Shown here: in pieces, positions 1 through 7,635 of the stretch
Position numbering within the stretch: the stretch's first letter is position 1
Layout: every line of letters begins with the position of its first letter
NCBI RefSeq assembly: GCF_016429065.1
Contig: NZ_JAELTX010000005.1
Coordinates: 25,990 to 89,989 of the forward strand
Direction of reading: 5' to 3'
DNA: 64,000 nucleotides
Origin: Pedobacter sp. ASV17
GTDB lineage: Bacteria; Bacteroidota; Bacteroidia; Sphingobacteriales; Sphingobacteriaceae
Position numbers and translations under genes: made by a program
Notes under the pieces: model-generated
The model's input: only the letters and a program-made list of their open reading frames with translations
What the model was told of the DNA's origin: nothing
The model's database searches: none

Positions 1-719
1 GCAAGGACGAGAAGAAGAAGGTGTGGGAGTTTACCGCTGAAATTAACAATGGTCGTTTGCCTTTAGTGGCTGGCATTGGTGGCAATGATACTTTAGGTGT
101 TGCCGAAGAAATCAGAACTTTTGAAAGCAATGGCTACGGTGCAATCTTGTCTGTAAGCCCTTACTACAATAAACCTAACCAAGAAGGTATTTACCAACAT
201 TACAAATACCTAAGCGAAACGAGTGCTTTGCCTATCTTGCTTTATAATGTACCGGGCAGAACTGGCTCGAACATGTTGCCAGAAACCACTTGCAGACTAG
301 CAAACGACTTTAAAAACCTTATTGGAATTAAAGATGCAGCTGGATCGTTTGACCAGTTTAACCAAATCATGAGGGATAAACCTGCTGATTTCATGTTGAT
401 TTCTGGAGATGATCCTGTAGCATTACCAATGATGTCTATTGGTGCAGTAGGTGTTATTTCAGTCATTGGAAATGCCTTGCCTAAGCAATTCTCCGATATG
501 ATCAGGTTATGTTTAAATGGTGAATTTGCAAAAGCAACCCCTGCGCATTTAAGTTTATTAGAATTTACAAGATTATGCTTTGCCGAAGGTAATCCAGTAG
601 GTGTAAAATCTGCTTTGAAACAACTTGGCATTTGTGGTGACGATGTTCGTTTACCATTGGTAAAAGCTACTGATGGCTTGAACGCAGCTATTGCTGAACA
701 ATTGAAACAATTGGCATAA
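1..719 (+). CDS. dapA: 4-hydroxy-tetrahydrodipicolinate synthase, 3' part
   Basis: This enzyme condenses pyruvate with aspartate semialdehyde in the diaminopimelate/lysine pathway in the cytosol. The gene runs in from the left edge: the reading frame is open from base 3, so the GTG at 21 is an internal valine and not the start. About 238 residues are present of a family length near 292. The LLYNVPGRTG segment carries the catalytic tyrosine, and the GIKDAAG segment carries the Schiff-base lysine (about residue 110 of the fragment). The product supplies meso-diaminopimelate, which the MurE encoded at 14584-16041 would use. A strong terminator follows 25 bases after the stop. Confidence 0.95.
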   Translation, partial: KDEKKKVWEFTAEINNGRLPLVAGIGGNDTLGVAEEIRTFESNGYGAILSVSPYYNKPNQEGIYQHYKYLSETSALPILLYNVPGRTGSNMLPETTCRLANDFKNLIGIKDAAGSFDQFNQIMRDKPADFMLISGDDPVALPMMSIGAVGVISVIGNALPKQFSDMIRLCLNGEFAKATPAHLSLLEFTRLCFAEGNPVGVKSALKQLGICGDDVRLPLVKATDGLNAAIAEQLKQLA

Positions 720-743
720 TCATCGTCGTTAAAAGATAGAGGA

Positions 744-770
744 GTCCCGTACGTACGGGACTTTTTTATT
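744..770 (+). terminator. Rho-independent terminator of dapA
   Basis: Bases 744-761 (GTCCCGTACGTACGGGAC) form a perfect 18-bp palindrome, followed directly by TTTTTTATT. It lies just after the dapA stop. The same CCCGTACGTACGGG core occurs in the terminator at 1731-1757. Confidence 0.85.
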
Positions 771-774
771 TCCC

Positions 775-810
775 GTCGTTTCGATCCCGAGCTTTCGGGA
801 TCGAAATGAC
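775..810. repeat. Palindromic intergenic element
   Basis: Two 16-base arms (775-790 and 795-810) pair with one mismatch around a GCTT loop. The arm contains TCGATCCCGA and the right end reads CGAAATGAC. The end motif CGAAATGAC recurs at about 1287 and 3234, which suggests a dispersed REP-like family. It lacks a T-tract, so it is probably not a terminator. Confidence 0.6.
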
Positions 811-823
811 GATTAATTACGCC

Positions 824-1270
824 TAGTTAAACCTCGTAGGTTTTCAAAACCTACGAGGTTATACAAGTCTTAGAAATGACGGCAAAGGTTGGCAAAAGCC
901 GTTATTCTTTTCGTCATTGCGAGGTACGACGTAATCCTACTACATTAGAATAACTATCGCTTTAAGATTGCTTTCCCGAAAAAAGTGCGGGACAGACTGT
1001 ACCTCGCAATAACGGACAGTTGTGCCTATTAAACCTCGTAGGTTTTAAAAACCTACGAGGTTATGCAAGTCTTAGAAATGACGGCAAAGATTGGCAAAAG
1101 CCGTTATTCTTTTCGTCATTGCGAGGCACGAAGCAATCCTACAACATTAGAATAACTATCGCTTTAAGATTTCTTTCCCGAAAAAAGTGCGGCACAGGCT
1201 GTACCTCGTAATGACAGACAGTTGTGCTTAGTTAAACCTCGTAGGTTTTGAAAACCTACGAGGTTTGTGT
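824..1270. repeat. 202-bp tandem repeat, about 2.2 copies, with palindromic cores
   Basis: Unit 1 spans about 824-1024, unit 2 about 1025-1227, and a partial third unit follows to about 1270. The ACCTCGTAGG landmark falls at 831, 1033 and 1236, giving a period of 202-203 bases. Each unit starts with a 31-bp palindrome with 15-base arms (AACCTCGTAGGTTTT and its complement) at 830-860, 1032-1062 and 1235-1265. Only the central base differs between copies: C, A and G. The rest of each full unit holds a second, longer inverted repeat, listed separately. No credible coding sequence lies here; the 63-codon frame at 1020-1211 simply runs through the repeat. Confidence 0.85.
912..1215. repeat. Two MITE-like inverted-repeat elements inside the tandem repeat
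   Basis: In the first unit the arm CGTCATTGCGAGGTAC (912-927) is matched by its complement at 999-1014 with one mismatch. In the second unit the corresponding arms are at 1114-1129 and 1201-1215. Between the arms lie further short complementary pieces, for example TTTCCCG with CGGGA. The structure looks like a roughly 100-bp non-coding element with terminal inverted repeats. No transposase is nearby and no target-site duplication could be defined. Confidence 0.55.
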
Positions 1271-1325
1271 CTAAGATCAAGCGTTCGAAATGACGGCAAG
1301 GGCTGGTGCTAAAACCAATAGAATC

Positions 1326-1356
1326 AAAAAAGCGCCTTGGTCAGGGGCGCTTTTTT
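1326..1356 (-). terminator. Bidirectional hairpin ending the histone-like gene
   Basis: AAAAAAGCGCC at 1326-1336 pairs with GGCGCTTTTTT at 1346-1356. A-tract and T-tract flank the GC stem, so it can terminate in both directions. It lies 24 bases past the stop of the minus-strand gene at 1380-1556. Confidence 0.75.
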
Positions 1357-1379
1357 TGTTTTAACAATGCGTTTAAAAA

Positions 1380-1556
1380 TTAAGCTTTGTTTTTAGTGTC
1401 TTGCACTTCTAAGCGAATGCTTTGAGCTAAGTTTTTCAAATCTTGCATACCTTTACGTACACGTGTTCCAGCTGCACTGTTTGACTTGTTGTAAAATTTG
1501 TCCACATCAGCTTCTAAAGCTGCTACTAGTGCCTTTACTTCAGCAAATTTTTTCAT
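1380..1556 (-). CDS. Histone H1-like small DNA-binding protein
   Basis: This is a 58-residue, lysine-rich protein beginning MKKFAEVKALVAALEADVDK and ending QDTKNKA. Its centre (NSAAGTRVRKGMQDLK) is the part I recognise from the small histone H1/Hc1-like proteins that are common and highly conserved in Bacteroidota. The expected role is nucleoid binding; this is family knowledge, not shown here. An AGGAG sits 11 bases upstream of the ATG, unusually clear for this window. A TTTTGAC at about 1650-1644 (minus strand) could be the -33 element of its own promoter. Terminators lie downstream at 1326-1356 and upstream at 1731-1757, so it is a single-gene transcript. Confidence 0.85.
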   Translation of the reverse strand: MKKFAEVKALVAALEADVDKFYNKSNSAAGTRVRKGMQDLKNLAQSIRLEVQDTKNKA

Positions 1557-1730
1557 TTTTAAAATACTCCTATTAGTTTTTAAGGTTTTGATTAATACTC
1601 TATTACTAATGTAAGAGGTTTATTTTAATAAAAAAACTTTTGTCAAAAGAAAAAATGAGGGTTTGTGCGTTTTTTTTCCACAAAACCTACACTTATAAAC
1701 AGCAATCCACTGTAAATCAAAGCTTCAACA

Positions 1731-1757
1731 AAAAAGCCCCGTACGTACGGGGCTTTT
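1731..1757 (-). terminator. Terminator after the alpha-oxoamine synthase gene
   Basis: AAAAAGCCCC at the left pairs with GGGGCTTTTT at the right around a GTACGTAC core, forming one uninterrupted palindrome. It lies 13 bases past the minus-strand stop at 1771. The flanking A and T runs make it bidirectional. Confidence 0.8.
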
Positions 1758-1770
1758 TGAAATGCTATTT

Positions 1771-3093
1771 TTATTCTGCAGAAGAAAACTTATTCTGCTG
1801 ATAATAACCACGTTTCAGTTTTTCGGACACTTCACTAAAAGCATTCAAAGTACGTTGCACATCTTCCAGGGTATGTACCGCAGTTGGAATAAGTCTTAAC
1901 TCGATCATTCCTTTTGGAATAACTGGATATACTACAATAGAGCAGAAAATGCCATAGTTTTCACGCAAATCATGCGTAAGGGAGGTAGCTTCCAACAATT
2001 CTCCTTTTAAGAAAACTGGTGTTACTACCGTATTGGTTACACCAATATCAAAACCACGCTCACGTAAACCATTTTGCAAGGCAGTGGCAATAGTCCATAA
2101 TCTTTCTCTTAACTCTGGGTTGTTTTTAAGCAGCTCTAAGCGCTTCATCAAACCAATTACCATTGGCATAGGCAACGCCTTTGCAAAGGTCTGAGAACGC
2201 ATGTTATACCTAAAATAATCCGTTAATTGTTTGGTTGAGGCAACGAATGCCCCAATACCCGCCATTGATTTTGCGAAAGTGGCAAAGTAAACATCAACTC
2301 CTTCAATGCTATCTTGTGCTTCGTGAGTTCCTGCTCCAGTTGCACCCATGGTACCAAAACCGTGTGCATCATCAATTAACAAACGGAAATTGAATTCCTT
2401 TTTTAATTCGATCAGCTCTTTCAATTTTCCTTGAGCTCCAGACATACCGAAAACGCCTTCAGTAATTAACAAGATACCGCCACCAGTTTGTTCAACCAAT
2501 TTAGTAGCTCTTTGTAATTGTTTGCGTGCGTCTTCTACGTTATTGTGTTTATAAACAAAACGCTTGCCCATGTGTAAACGAAGTCCGTCTAAAATACAGG
2601 CATGTGACTCTCCATCATAAACAACCACATCATTACGATCAAGCAAAGCATCAATAATTGACACCATCCCTTGGTAACCGAAGTTCAATAAAAATGAATC
2701 TTCTTTACCTACAAATGCGGCAAGATCTTGTTCTAATTGCTCATGGTATTTTGAGTTACCCGACATCATACGTGCACCCATAGGATAAGCCATACCAAAT
2801 TCGGCAGCACCCTGCTCATCAGCTTTCCTTACTTCTGGATGGTTGGCCAAACCTAAATAGTTGTTTAAGCTCCAAACCAAATGCTCCTTGCCTCTAAATT
2901 GCATATGAGGCGCAATCTCTCCCTCTAGTTTTGGAAAAGAAAAATACCCATGTGACCAGCTTTGGTGTTGGCCGAGGGGGCCCATGCGTTTCGCTACTTT
3001 ATCAAAAATATCCAATGTTAAATGTTTATGTAAGATGTTATTATACTGTGTTAATAGTGCCGCAAATTTAAGTTTTAAATCACGATTTGACAA
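1771..3093 (-). CDS. Alpha-oxoamine synthase, serine palmitoyltransferase-like
   Basis: This is a 440-residue PLP enzyme of the fold-type I alpha-oxoamine synthase family, which joins an amino acid to an acyl-thioester with loss of CO2. The LIDDAHGFGTMG segment binds the PLP ring. The FATFAKSMAG segment carries the Schiff-base lysine (about residue 275). In Bacteroidota, members make 3-ketosphinganine for sphingolipids or cysteate-derived precursors of sulfonolipids. 2-amino-3-ketobutyrate CoA ligase is a further alternative. I cannot choose from sequence alone. It begins at a TTG, the first start codon in the frame; the N-terminus is therefore uncertain. It lies downstream of ftsZ but is separated from it by a terminator. 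Confidence 0.8.
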   Translation of the reverse strand: MSNRDLKLKFAALLTQYNNILHKHLTLDIFDKVAKRMGPLGQHQSWSHGYFSFPKLEGEIAPHMQFRGKEHLVWSLNNYLGLANHPEVRKADEQGAAEFGMAYPMGARMMSGNSKYHEQLEQDLAAFVGKEDSFLLNFGYQGMVSIIDALLDRNDVVVYDGESHACILDGLRLHMGKRFVYKHNNVEDARKQLQRATKLVEQTGGGILLITEGVFGMSGAQGKLKELIELKKEFNFRLLIDDAHGFGTMGATGAGTHEAQDSIEGVDVYFATFAKSMAGIGAFVASTKQLTDYFRYNMRSQTFAKALPMPMVIGLMKRLELLKNNPELRERLWTIATALQNGLRERGFDIGVTNTVVTPVFLKGELLEATSLTHDLRENYGIFCSIVVYPVIPKGMIELRLIPTAVHTLEDVQRTLNAFSEVSEKLKRGYYQQNKFSSAE

Positions 3094-3262
3094 CCCTTTT
3101 AATCAATCGTTTAAATGCTATTCGTCATCTAAACCATCACTTACACCGAATCTTCGGTAGTGAAGAGATCATTTGGCTTTTCCTTTTATATTCTGGATTT
3201 AATCTCGATTTTACCACTCTCGGTTCGAAATGACAAGCCAATGTGCCAAATTAAATATAAAA

Positions 3263-3294
3263 AAAGCCTTAGCAATATAAATTACTAAGGCTTT
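3263..3294 (-). terminator. Terminator of the dcw operon after ftsZ
   Basis: AAAGCCTTAG (3263-3272) pairs perfectly with CTAAGGCTTT (3285-3294) across a 12-base loop. On the minus strand the stem runs into TTTTTATATTTAA. It lies 21 bases past the ftsZ stop, so the division cluster ends here and the synthase gene downstream is a separate transcript. Confidence 0.85.
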
Positions 3295-3315
3295 AACATT
3301 ATTTAACTGTTGTCA

Positions 3316-4995
3316 TTAGTCCACATTATCGTGCAAAAATGAGTTATTAGGTCTAATTCCTGTTTCACCATCTTCATCGTTGGTCAAAGTAAATCTAGAT
3401 ACTTGTGATTCAGATGAGTGTTGGATTTGCTGTAATTGCATTTGCTTACGTTGATAAGCAGGTACATTTTCCAACTCTTGTAGGCCGTTAGTTGTTCTTA
3501 ACTTCATGCTAAGATCTTTCAACCTCAAAATTCTTTCTTTTGATTTCCTCAATTGTTCTTCAATTGATTCATCAGTCTTATCTTGGTCAGCGTTGTATGA
3601 TTCTACTGGCGCTGCTGCTACTGGCAATTCTTCTGTTATCTCTTCCGGAATAGAAGCAATAGGTGTTTCGAAAACAAACTCCGTTTCAGCTACCTTTACT
3701 TCGAACTCAAAACCTGGCTCTTCTATATTGGTAGGTTCTTCCGCACTAATTTGCTCTTCCACCAATTGATGGAAAACAAAACCTGGCTCTTCTGTTACTG
3801 GCGCAGGGCTTGGTGCTGCTGCTACTGGAGCTGGCTTAGCGATGTTGAATAAATCGCCAAATAAGTCTGGCTGTTTAGTTTCCTCTGGTTGAACTTTCAA
3901 TACAGGCTCATTGCTCACTGGTGCCTCTTTAGGCGTGATGAAAGAGTTTACTGGCTCTACTGGTCTTACCAATGGTGCTTCTTCTGGTGTTAACAAAGAG
4001 ATTTTCTTAACGTTTTGTTTGTCTTTTTCTCTTTGCTCGGTAGTTTGGAAACCAGTAGCGATAATCGTTACCGAAATCTTGTCTCCCAAGTTCTCATCGA
4101 TACAGTTACCCCAAATCAAGTCGGCACTTAAACCTGCTTTATCTTGGATATAATCTGTAATCACCGAAACCTCATCCATGGTTACCTCTTTTACACCAGA
4201 ACTGATGTTTAAAAGGATATACCTAGCACCTTCAATTTCGTTGTCTTTTAATAATGGCGAAGCCAAAGCGCCTTCAACGGCTGCTAAAGCACGGTTGTCA
4301 CCATCGGCAGCGTAACTACCCATGATACATACACCACTTTCTTTCATCACCGTACGCACATCTTTAAAATCGACGTTGATATAGCCTGGTACCGTAATGA
4401 TTTCTGCAATACCCTTAGCGGCTGTGGTTAAGATATCATCCGCTTGTGCAAATGCAGAACCTAAGGTTAAGTTTCCGAAAATCTCACGTAGTCTATCGTT
4501 AGAGATTACCAAGTAAGAATCAACGTACTTCTTCAATTCTTCCAAACCGTCATCAGCTTGCATCTTACGTCTTTTTCCTTCGAAAGAAAAAGGCGTAGTG
4601 ATGATCGCTACGGTTAATATATCGAGTTCTTTTGCTGCTTTAGCGATAATTGGACTAGCACCTGTACCGGTACCACCACCCATACCTGCCGTAATGAAAA
4701 GCATTTTGGTAGTTGGGCCCAACATATTTTTGATATCCTCTATATTTTCAATAGCGGAGTTTTTTCCTACTTCTGGAATTGAACCAGCTCCCATTCCTTC
4801 GGTTAAGCTAGCACCCAATTGTACTTTGTTAGGAATAGGGCTAAACTCCAATGCTTGCGCATCAGTATTACAAATAATAAAGTCTACACCAGTAATTCCT
4901 TGACGGTACATGTGGTTTACCGCGTTACCTCCACCACCTCCAACACCAATAACTTTGATGATTGAAGATTTATCTTTTAACATTTCGAACTTCAT
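3316..4995 (-). CDS. ftsZ: Cell division protein FtsZ
   Basis: This tubulin-like GTPase polymerises into the Z-ring at mid-cell. The N-terminal GTPase domain carries GGGGGNAVN near residue 19 and the tubulin signature GGGTGTG at about 106-112. The T7-loop segment NVDFKDVRTVM is present. From about residue 320 follows a long Pro/Glu/Val-rich linker of nearly 200 residues. A VPAYQRKQ motif, the usual C-terminal FtsA-binding peptide, starts at about residue 511 and is followed by 41 more residues ending NNSFLHDNVD. The total of 559 residues is long compared with about 380 in E. coli, through linker and tail. It is the last gene of the dcw cluster, 129 bases after ftsA. Confidence 0.97.
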   Translation of the reverse strand: MKFEMLKDKSSIIKVIGVGGGGGNAVNHMYRQGITGVDFIICNTDAQALEFSPIPNKVQLGASLTEGMGAGSIPEVGKNSAIENIEDIKNMLGPTTKMLFITAGMGGGTGTGASPIIAKAAKELDILTVAIITTPFSFEGKRRKMQADDGLEELKKYVDSYLVISNDRLREIFGNLTLGSAFAQADDILTTAAKGIAEIITVPGYINVDFKDVRTVMKESGVCIMGSYAADGDNRALAAVEGALASPLLKDNEIEGARYILLNISSGVKEVTMDEVSVITDYIQDKAGLSADLIWGNCIDENLGDKISVTIIATGFQTTEQREKDKQNVKKISLLTPEEAPLVRPVEPVNSFITPKEAPVSNEPVLKVQPEETKQPDLFGDLFNIAKPAPVAAAPSPAPVTEEPGFVFHQLVEEQISAEEPTNIEEPGFEFEVKVAETEFVFETPIASIPEEITEELPVAAAPVESYNADQDKTDESIEEQLRKSKERILRLKDLSMKLRTTNGLQELENVPAYQRKQMQLQQIQHSSESQVSRFTLTNDEDGETGIRPNNSFLHDNVD

Positions 4996-5124
4996 ATTGT
5001 TATGAATCAGTAGTTTAAAAATCTAATTTTTGCTGTTCATTCCTCTTGTAATATTAACACTTTTTTAACAGTCGTTTTCCACAACTGTTAAGAATGTGGA
5101 AAATTCCCGAATTGTGGAAAAATA

Positions 5125-6486
5125 TTACGGCTTGATATAATCTTCGTCGCTAACATTCATATCATCTCTGATAAATTCTGATGCTTTACCTAGTAATTTA
5201 TCAAATAATCCACTTCTTTTTGGCTTCTCTTTTACTTCACGTGGTTTCTCTACAAAAACGCCTGGTTGCTTCATTTCTTCTAGCAATTCTTCGGCTTTTT
5301 GAATTCCTTTGATCAACAAACCTACAGAGGTTGCATACATTGGGCTCTTCAAATCGTCGTAGATATTTTTAGGCATTTCCTCATATTTAGACAAGTGCTC
5401 GTTTGGATAACCCACACGGCAATCTAAACCTGTCACATACTCTACCATTTGGTTAAGATGTTTCAATAGAGCACCACCACCTGTAATCACTACACCGCCA
5501 ATCAGACGTTTTTCGTAACCAGATGACTTGATCTCGTAATAAACGTGCTCTACAATTTCTTCCATACGGGCCTGGATGATGTAGGCAAGGTTTTTAACAG
5601 AGATTTCTTTTGGCTCACGACCACGCAATCCAGGAACACAGATAATTTCATTCTCCTTGTTCTCTTCGGCCAGGGCTGAACCGAAACGAGTTTTCAATAA
5701 TTCAGCTTGGTTACGCATTACGGAACACCCTTCTCTGATGTCTTCGGTTACGCTGTTACCACCAAAAGGAATTACCGCGGTGTGACGGATGATGCCTTCG
5801 TGGAAAATGGCCACGTCGGTAGTACCACCACCAATATCAACTAAACAAACACCTGCTTCTTTTTCCTCTTCGCTCAACACCGATTCAGATGAAGCCAATG
5901 GCTCTAAAATGAGCTCTTGGGTTTGTAGTCCTGCATTGGTTACACAACGCATGATATTTTTAACGGCAGTAACCTGTCCAGAAATGATATGGAAATTCGC
6001 TTCTAAACGAACTCCTGCCATTCCTACTGGATCTTTGATCCCAGGTTCATTGTCGATCGTAAATTCCTGCGGCAATACATGAATAATTTCTTCCCCTGGA
6101 GGCATCACCAACTTGAACATATCGTCAATTAGCTTTTCGATATCTTTCTTGCTGATTTCGTTGTTCAGCTCTCTACGGGTTAAAATACCTCGGTGTTGCA
6201 AACTCTTGATGTGCTGCCCAGCAATACCCACGTTTACTACTCTAATTTCGACGTTTGATTGCGCACTGGACAATTCAACAGCTGCGTTAATGCCTTGTAC
6301 GGTTTTTTGGATGTTGGATACCACTCCACGGGTGACGCCCGCTGATTCGGCTTTGCCAATGCCCAAAACTTCTATTTTACCATGATTAGTTCTGCGGCCC
6401 ACAATTACGCAGATCTTGGTAGTGCCAATGTCTAATCCTACTACGATTGGAGATTGAATGGTAGTTTTCTCTTTGCCCATAACCAT
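5125..6486 (-). CDS. ftsA: Cell division protein FtsA
   Basis: This actin-fold ATPase tethers FtsZ filaments to the inner membrane. GLDIGTTKICVIVG near the N-terminus is the phosphate-1 motif, DIGGGTTDVAIF is phosphate-2, and ITGGGALL is the adenosine motif. The C-terminal GLFDKLLGKASEFI segment could form the amphipathic membrane-targeting helix, although it is followed by about 20 acidic residues and is not at the very end. There are two nearby ATGs (6486 and 6480); the first is used. It sits between ftsQ and ftsZ, the classic order. Confidence 0.96.
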   Translation of the reverse strand: MVMGKEKTTIQSPIVVGLDIGTTKICVIVGRRTNHGKIEVLGIGKAESAGVTRGVVSNIQKTVQGINAAVELSSAQSNVEIRVVNVGIAGQHIKSLQHRGILTRRELNNEISKKDIEKLIDDMFKLVMPPGEEIIHVLPQEFTIDNEPGIKDPVGMAGVRLEANFHIISGQVTAVKNIMRCVTNAGLQTQELILEPLASSESVLSEEEKEAGVCLVDIGGGTTDVAIFHEGIIRHTAVIPFGGNSVTEDIREGCSVMRNQAELLKTRFGSALAEENKENEIICVPGLRGREPKEISVKNLAYIIQARMEEIVEHVYYEIKSSGYEKRLIGGVVITGGGALLKHLNQMVEYVTGLDCRVGYPNEHLSKYEEMPKNIYDDLKSPMYATSVGLLIKGIQKAEELLEEMKQPGVFVEKPREVKEKPKRSGLFDKLLGKASEFIRDDMNVSDEDYIKP

Positions 6487-6510
6487 TATATTTATTTGTT
6501 GAGTTTGATA

Positions 6511-7635
6511 TTATCTGTTTGTTTTTGTCACCTGCTTTTCTTTGGTAGCTGGTTTTTCTTTATTTGTTGTTTGCTTCTGCTCTGTTTTTGCTGCTGTAGC
6601 CTTTTTCTCGCTGTCCTTCTCTACACTTTTCGAAGCTTTATTTTTGTCTGTAGTACTCTCTGCCTTCTTAGCATCTGTTTTCGCTGGGACTGGTGCGACT
6701 TTCTCCTTTTTCTCTTCTTTCTTCTTTTCCTCCGTACTTATCTGTTTTGCTTTATTAATCTCGTCTTGTATGGTTGCCTTCACTACGTTATCAATCACTT
6801 GCCGTTGTTGCTTAACCGAGTCAGGAATTAATGGTTTCTCTAACTTTTTAATGCTTGTTGAATCTCTCTTCTCACAAACAATTTGGTTAACGTATTTTAG
6901 GTTAATGGTGCGATAAGCATTCCAACCTACTTTTGGCATGGCTTGTTTATAAAAGGCCAGCAAATTGGCCATCTTCACTTCTATATTTTTCGCGTTGCCC
7001 AGTATAATCCGCTGGTTACCCACTCTAGGCACCATTTCTATATCGTTTTTATCGTTGATATAAAGCTGCTCCACCTGCGCATCCCAAAGGGTATCTTGTT
7101 TGATGAACAATGCCGCTTTATATAAATCCTTTGCATTGGCGGTCATCAAAGTATCTACCCTTCCATTAAATCCTTCCAAAATATTGCCTGTAGCCACCAA
7201 TACATCTGCCGTGAAGTTTGGCGACACTGGCATTTTCAATCCATCACTGTCTACGTAATAATCTTGCCCGCCTGCATTTAAAATCCTTAGCACGGGTTGA
7301 CGTTGTTTTACCTCTACGTAAACCGTTCCGTTCATATCGGCATACACCTTTACAAAACCAATGTAAGGGTTTGCAGCAATACTTTTTTCTATCTCATGAA
7401 GATTGATCCCTTCTAATTTGCGACCAATCAAATCACCTTGGTTTTGTTTTAAAATGGCATCAATTTCTTCTATTTCAATAAAGTTATCCGCCCCTGGAAT
7501 CAATATTTCAATTTTGGCACACTTTACCGATTGCTTTTTCACTTCGATAAAACTCATCAATACCACCATTCCCGCCAAGCAAATCAGCCAGGCAAACCCT
7601 TTAAATATCGCTTTCCAGTTTATCCTTTTAAGCAT
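6511..7635 (-). CDS. ftsQ: Cell division protein FtsQ with long charged tail
   Basis: This bitopic divisome protein links the periplasmic FtsQBL complex to cytoplasmic components. There is a short cytoplasmic N-terminus, a membrane helix at about residues 12-31, then a POTRA-like region (around IEILIPGADNFIEIEEID). A FtsQ beta domain runs to about residue 250. From about residue 290 to 374 the protein is almost entirely Lys, Glu, Thr, Ala and Gln. This low-complexity tail is absent from proteobacterial FtsQ, and its length brings the protein to 374 residues. The start overlaps the end of murC by 8 bases. Confidence 0.9.
   Translation of the reverse strand: MLKRINWKAIFKGFAWLICLAGMVVLMSFIEVKKQSVKCAKIEILIPGADNFIEIEEIDAILKQNQGDLIGRKLEGINLHEIEKSIAANPYIGFVKVYADMNGTVYVEVKQRQPVLRILNAGGQDYYVDSDGLKMPVSPNFTADVLVATGNILEGFNGRVDTLMTANAKDLYKAALFIKQDTLWDAQVEQLYINDKNDIEMVPRVGNQRIILGNAKNIEVKMANLLAFYKQAMPKVGWNAYRTINLKYVNQIVCEKRDSTSIKKLEKPLIPDSVKQQRQVIDNVVKATIQDEINKAKQISTEEKKKEEKKEKVAPVPAKTDAKKAESTTDKNKASKSVEKDSEKKATAAKTEQKQTTNKEKPATKEKQVTKTNR

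Noticed and set aside
1020..1211. 63-codon plus-strand frame in the tandem repeat
   Set aside because: It consists of repeat and palindrome sequence, has no ribosome-binding site, and changes completely between the two repeat units.
912..1215. Insertion sequence
   Set aside because: Inverted repeats are present but there is no transposase frame; it is described only as a MITE-like repeat.
6454..6916. Cys/Phe/Leu-rich plus-strand frames opposite ftsQ
   Set aside because: They are the complement of the Lys/Glu-rich FtsQ tail; low-complexity composition and strong evidence for ftsQ explain them.
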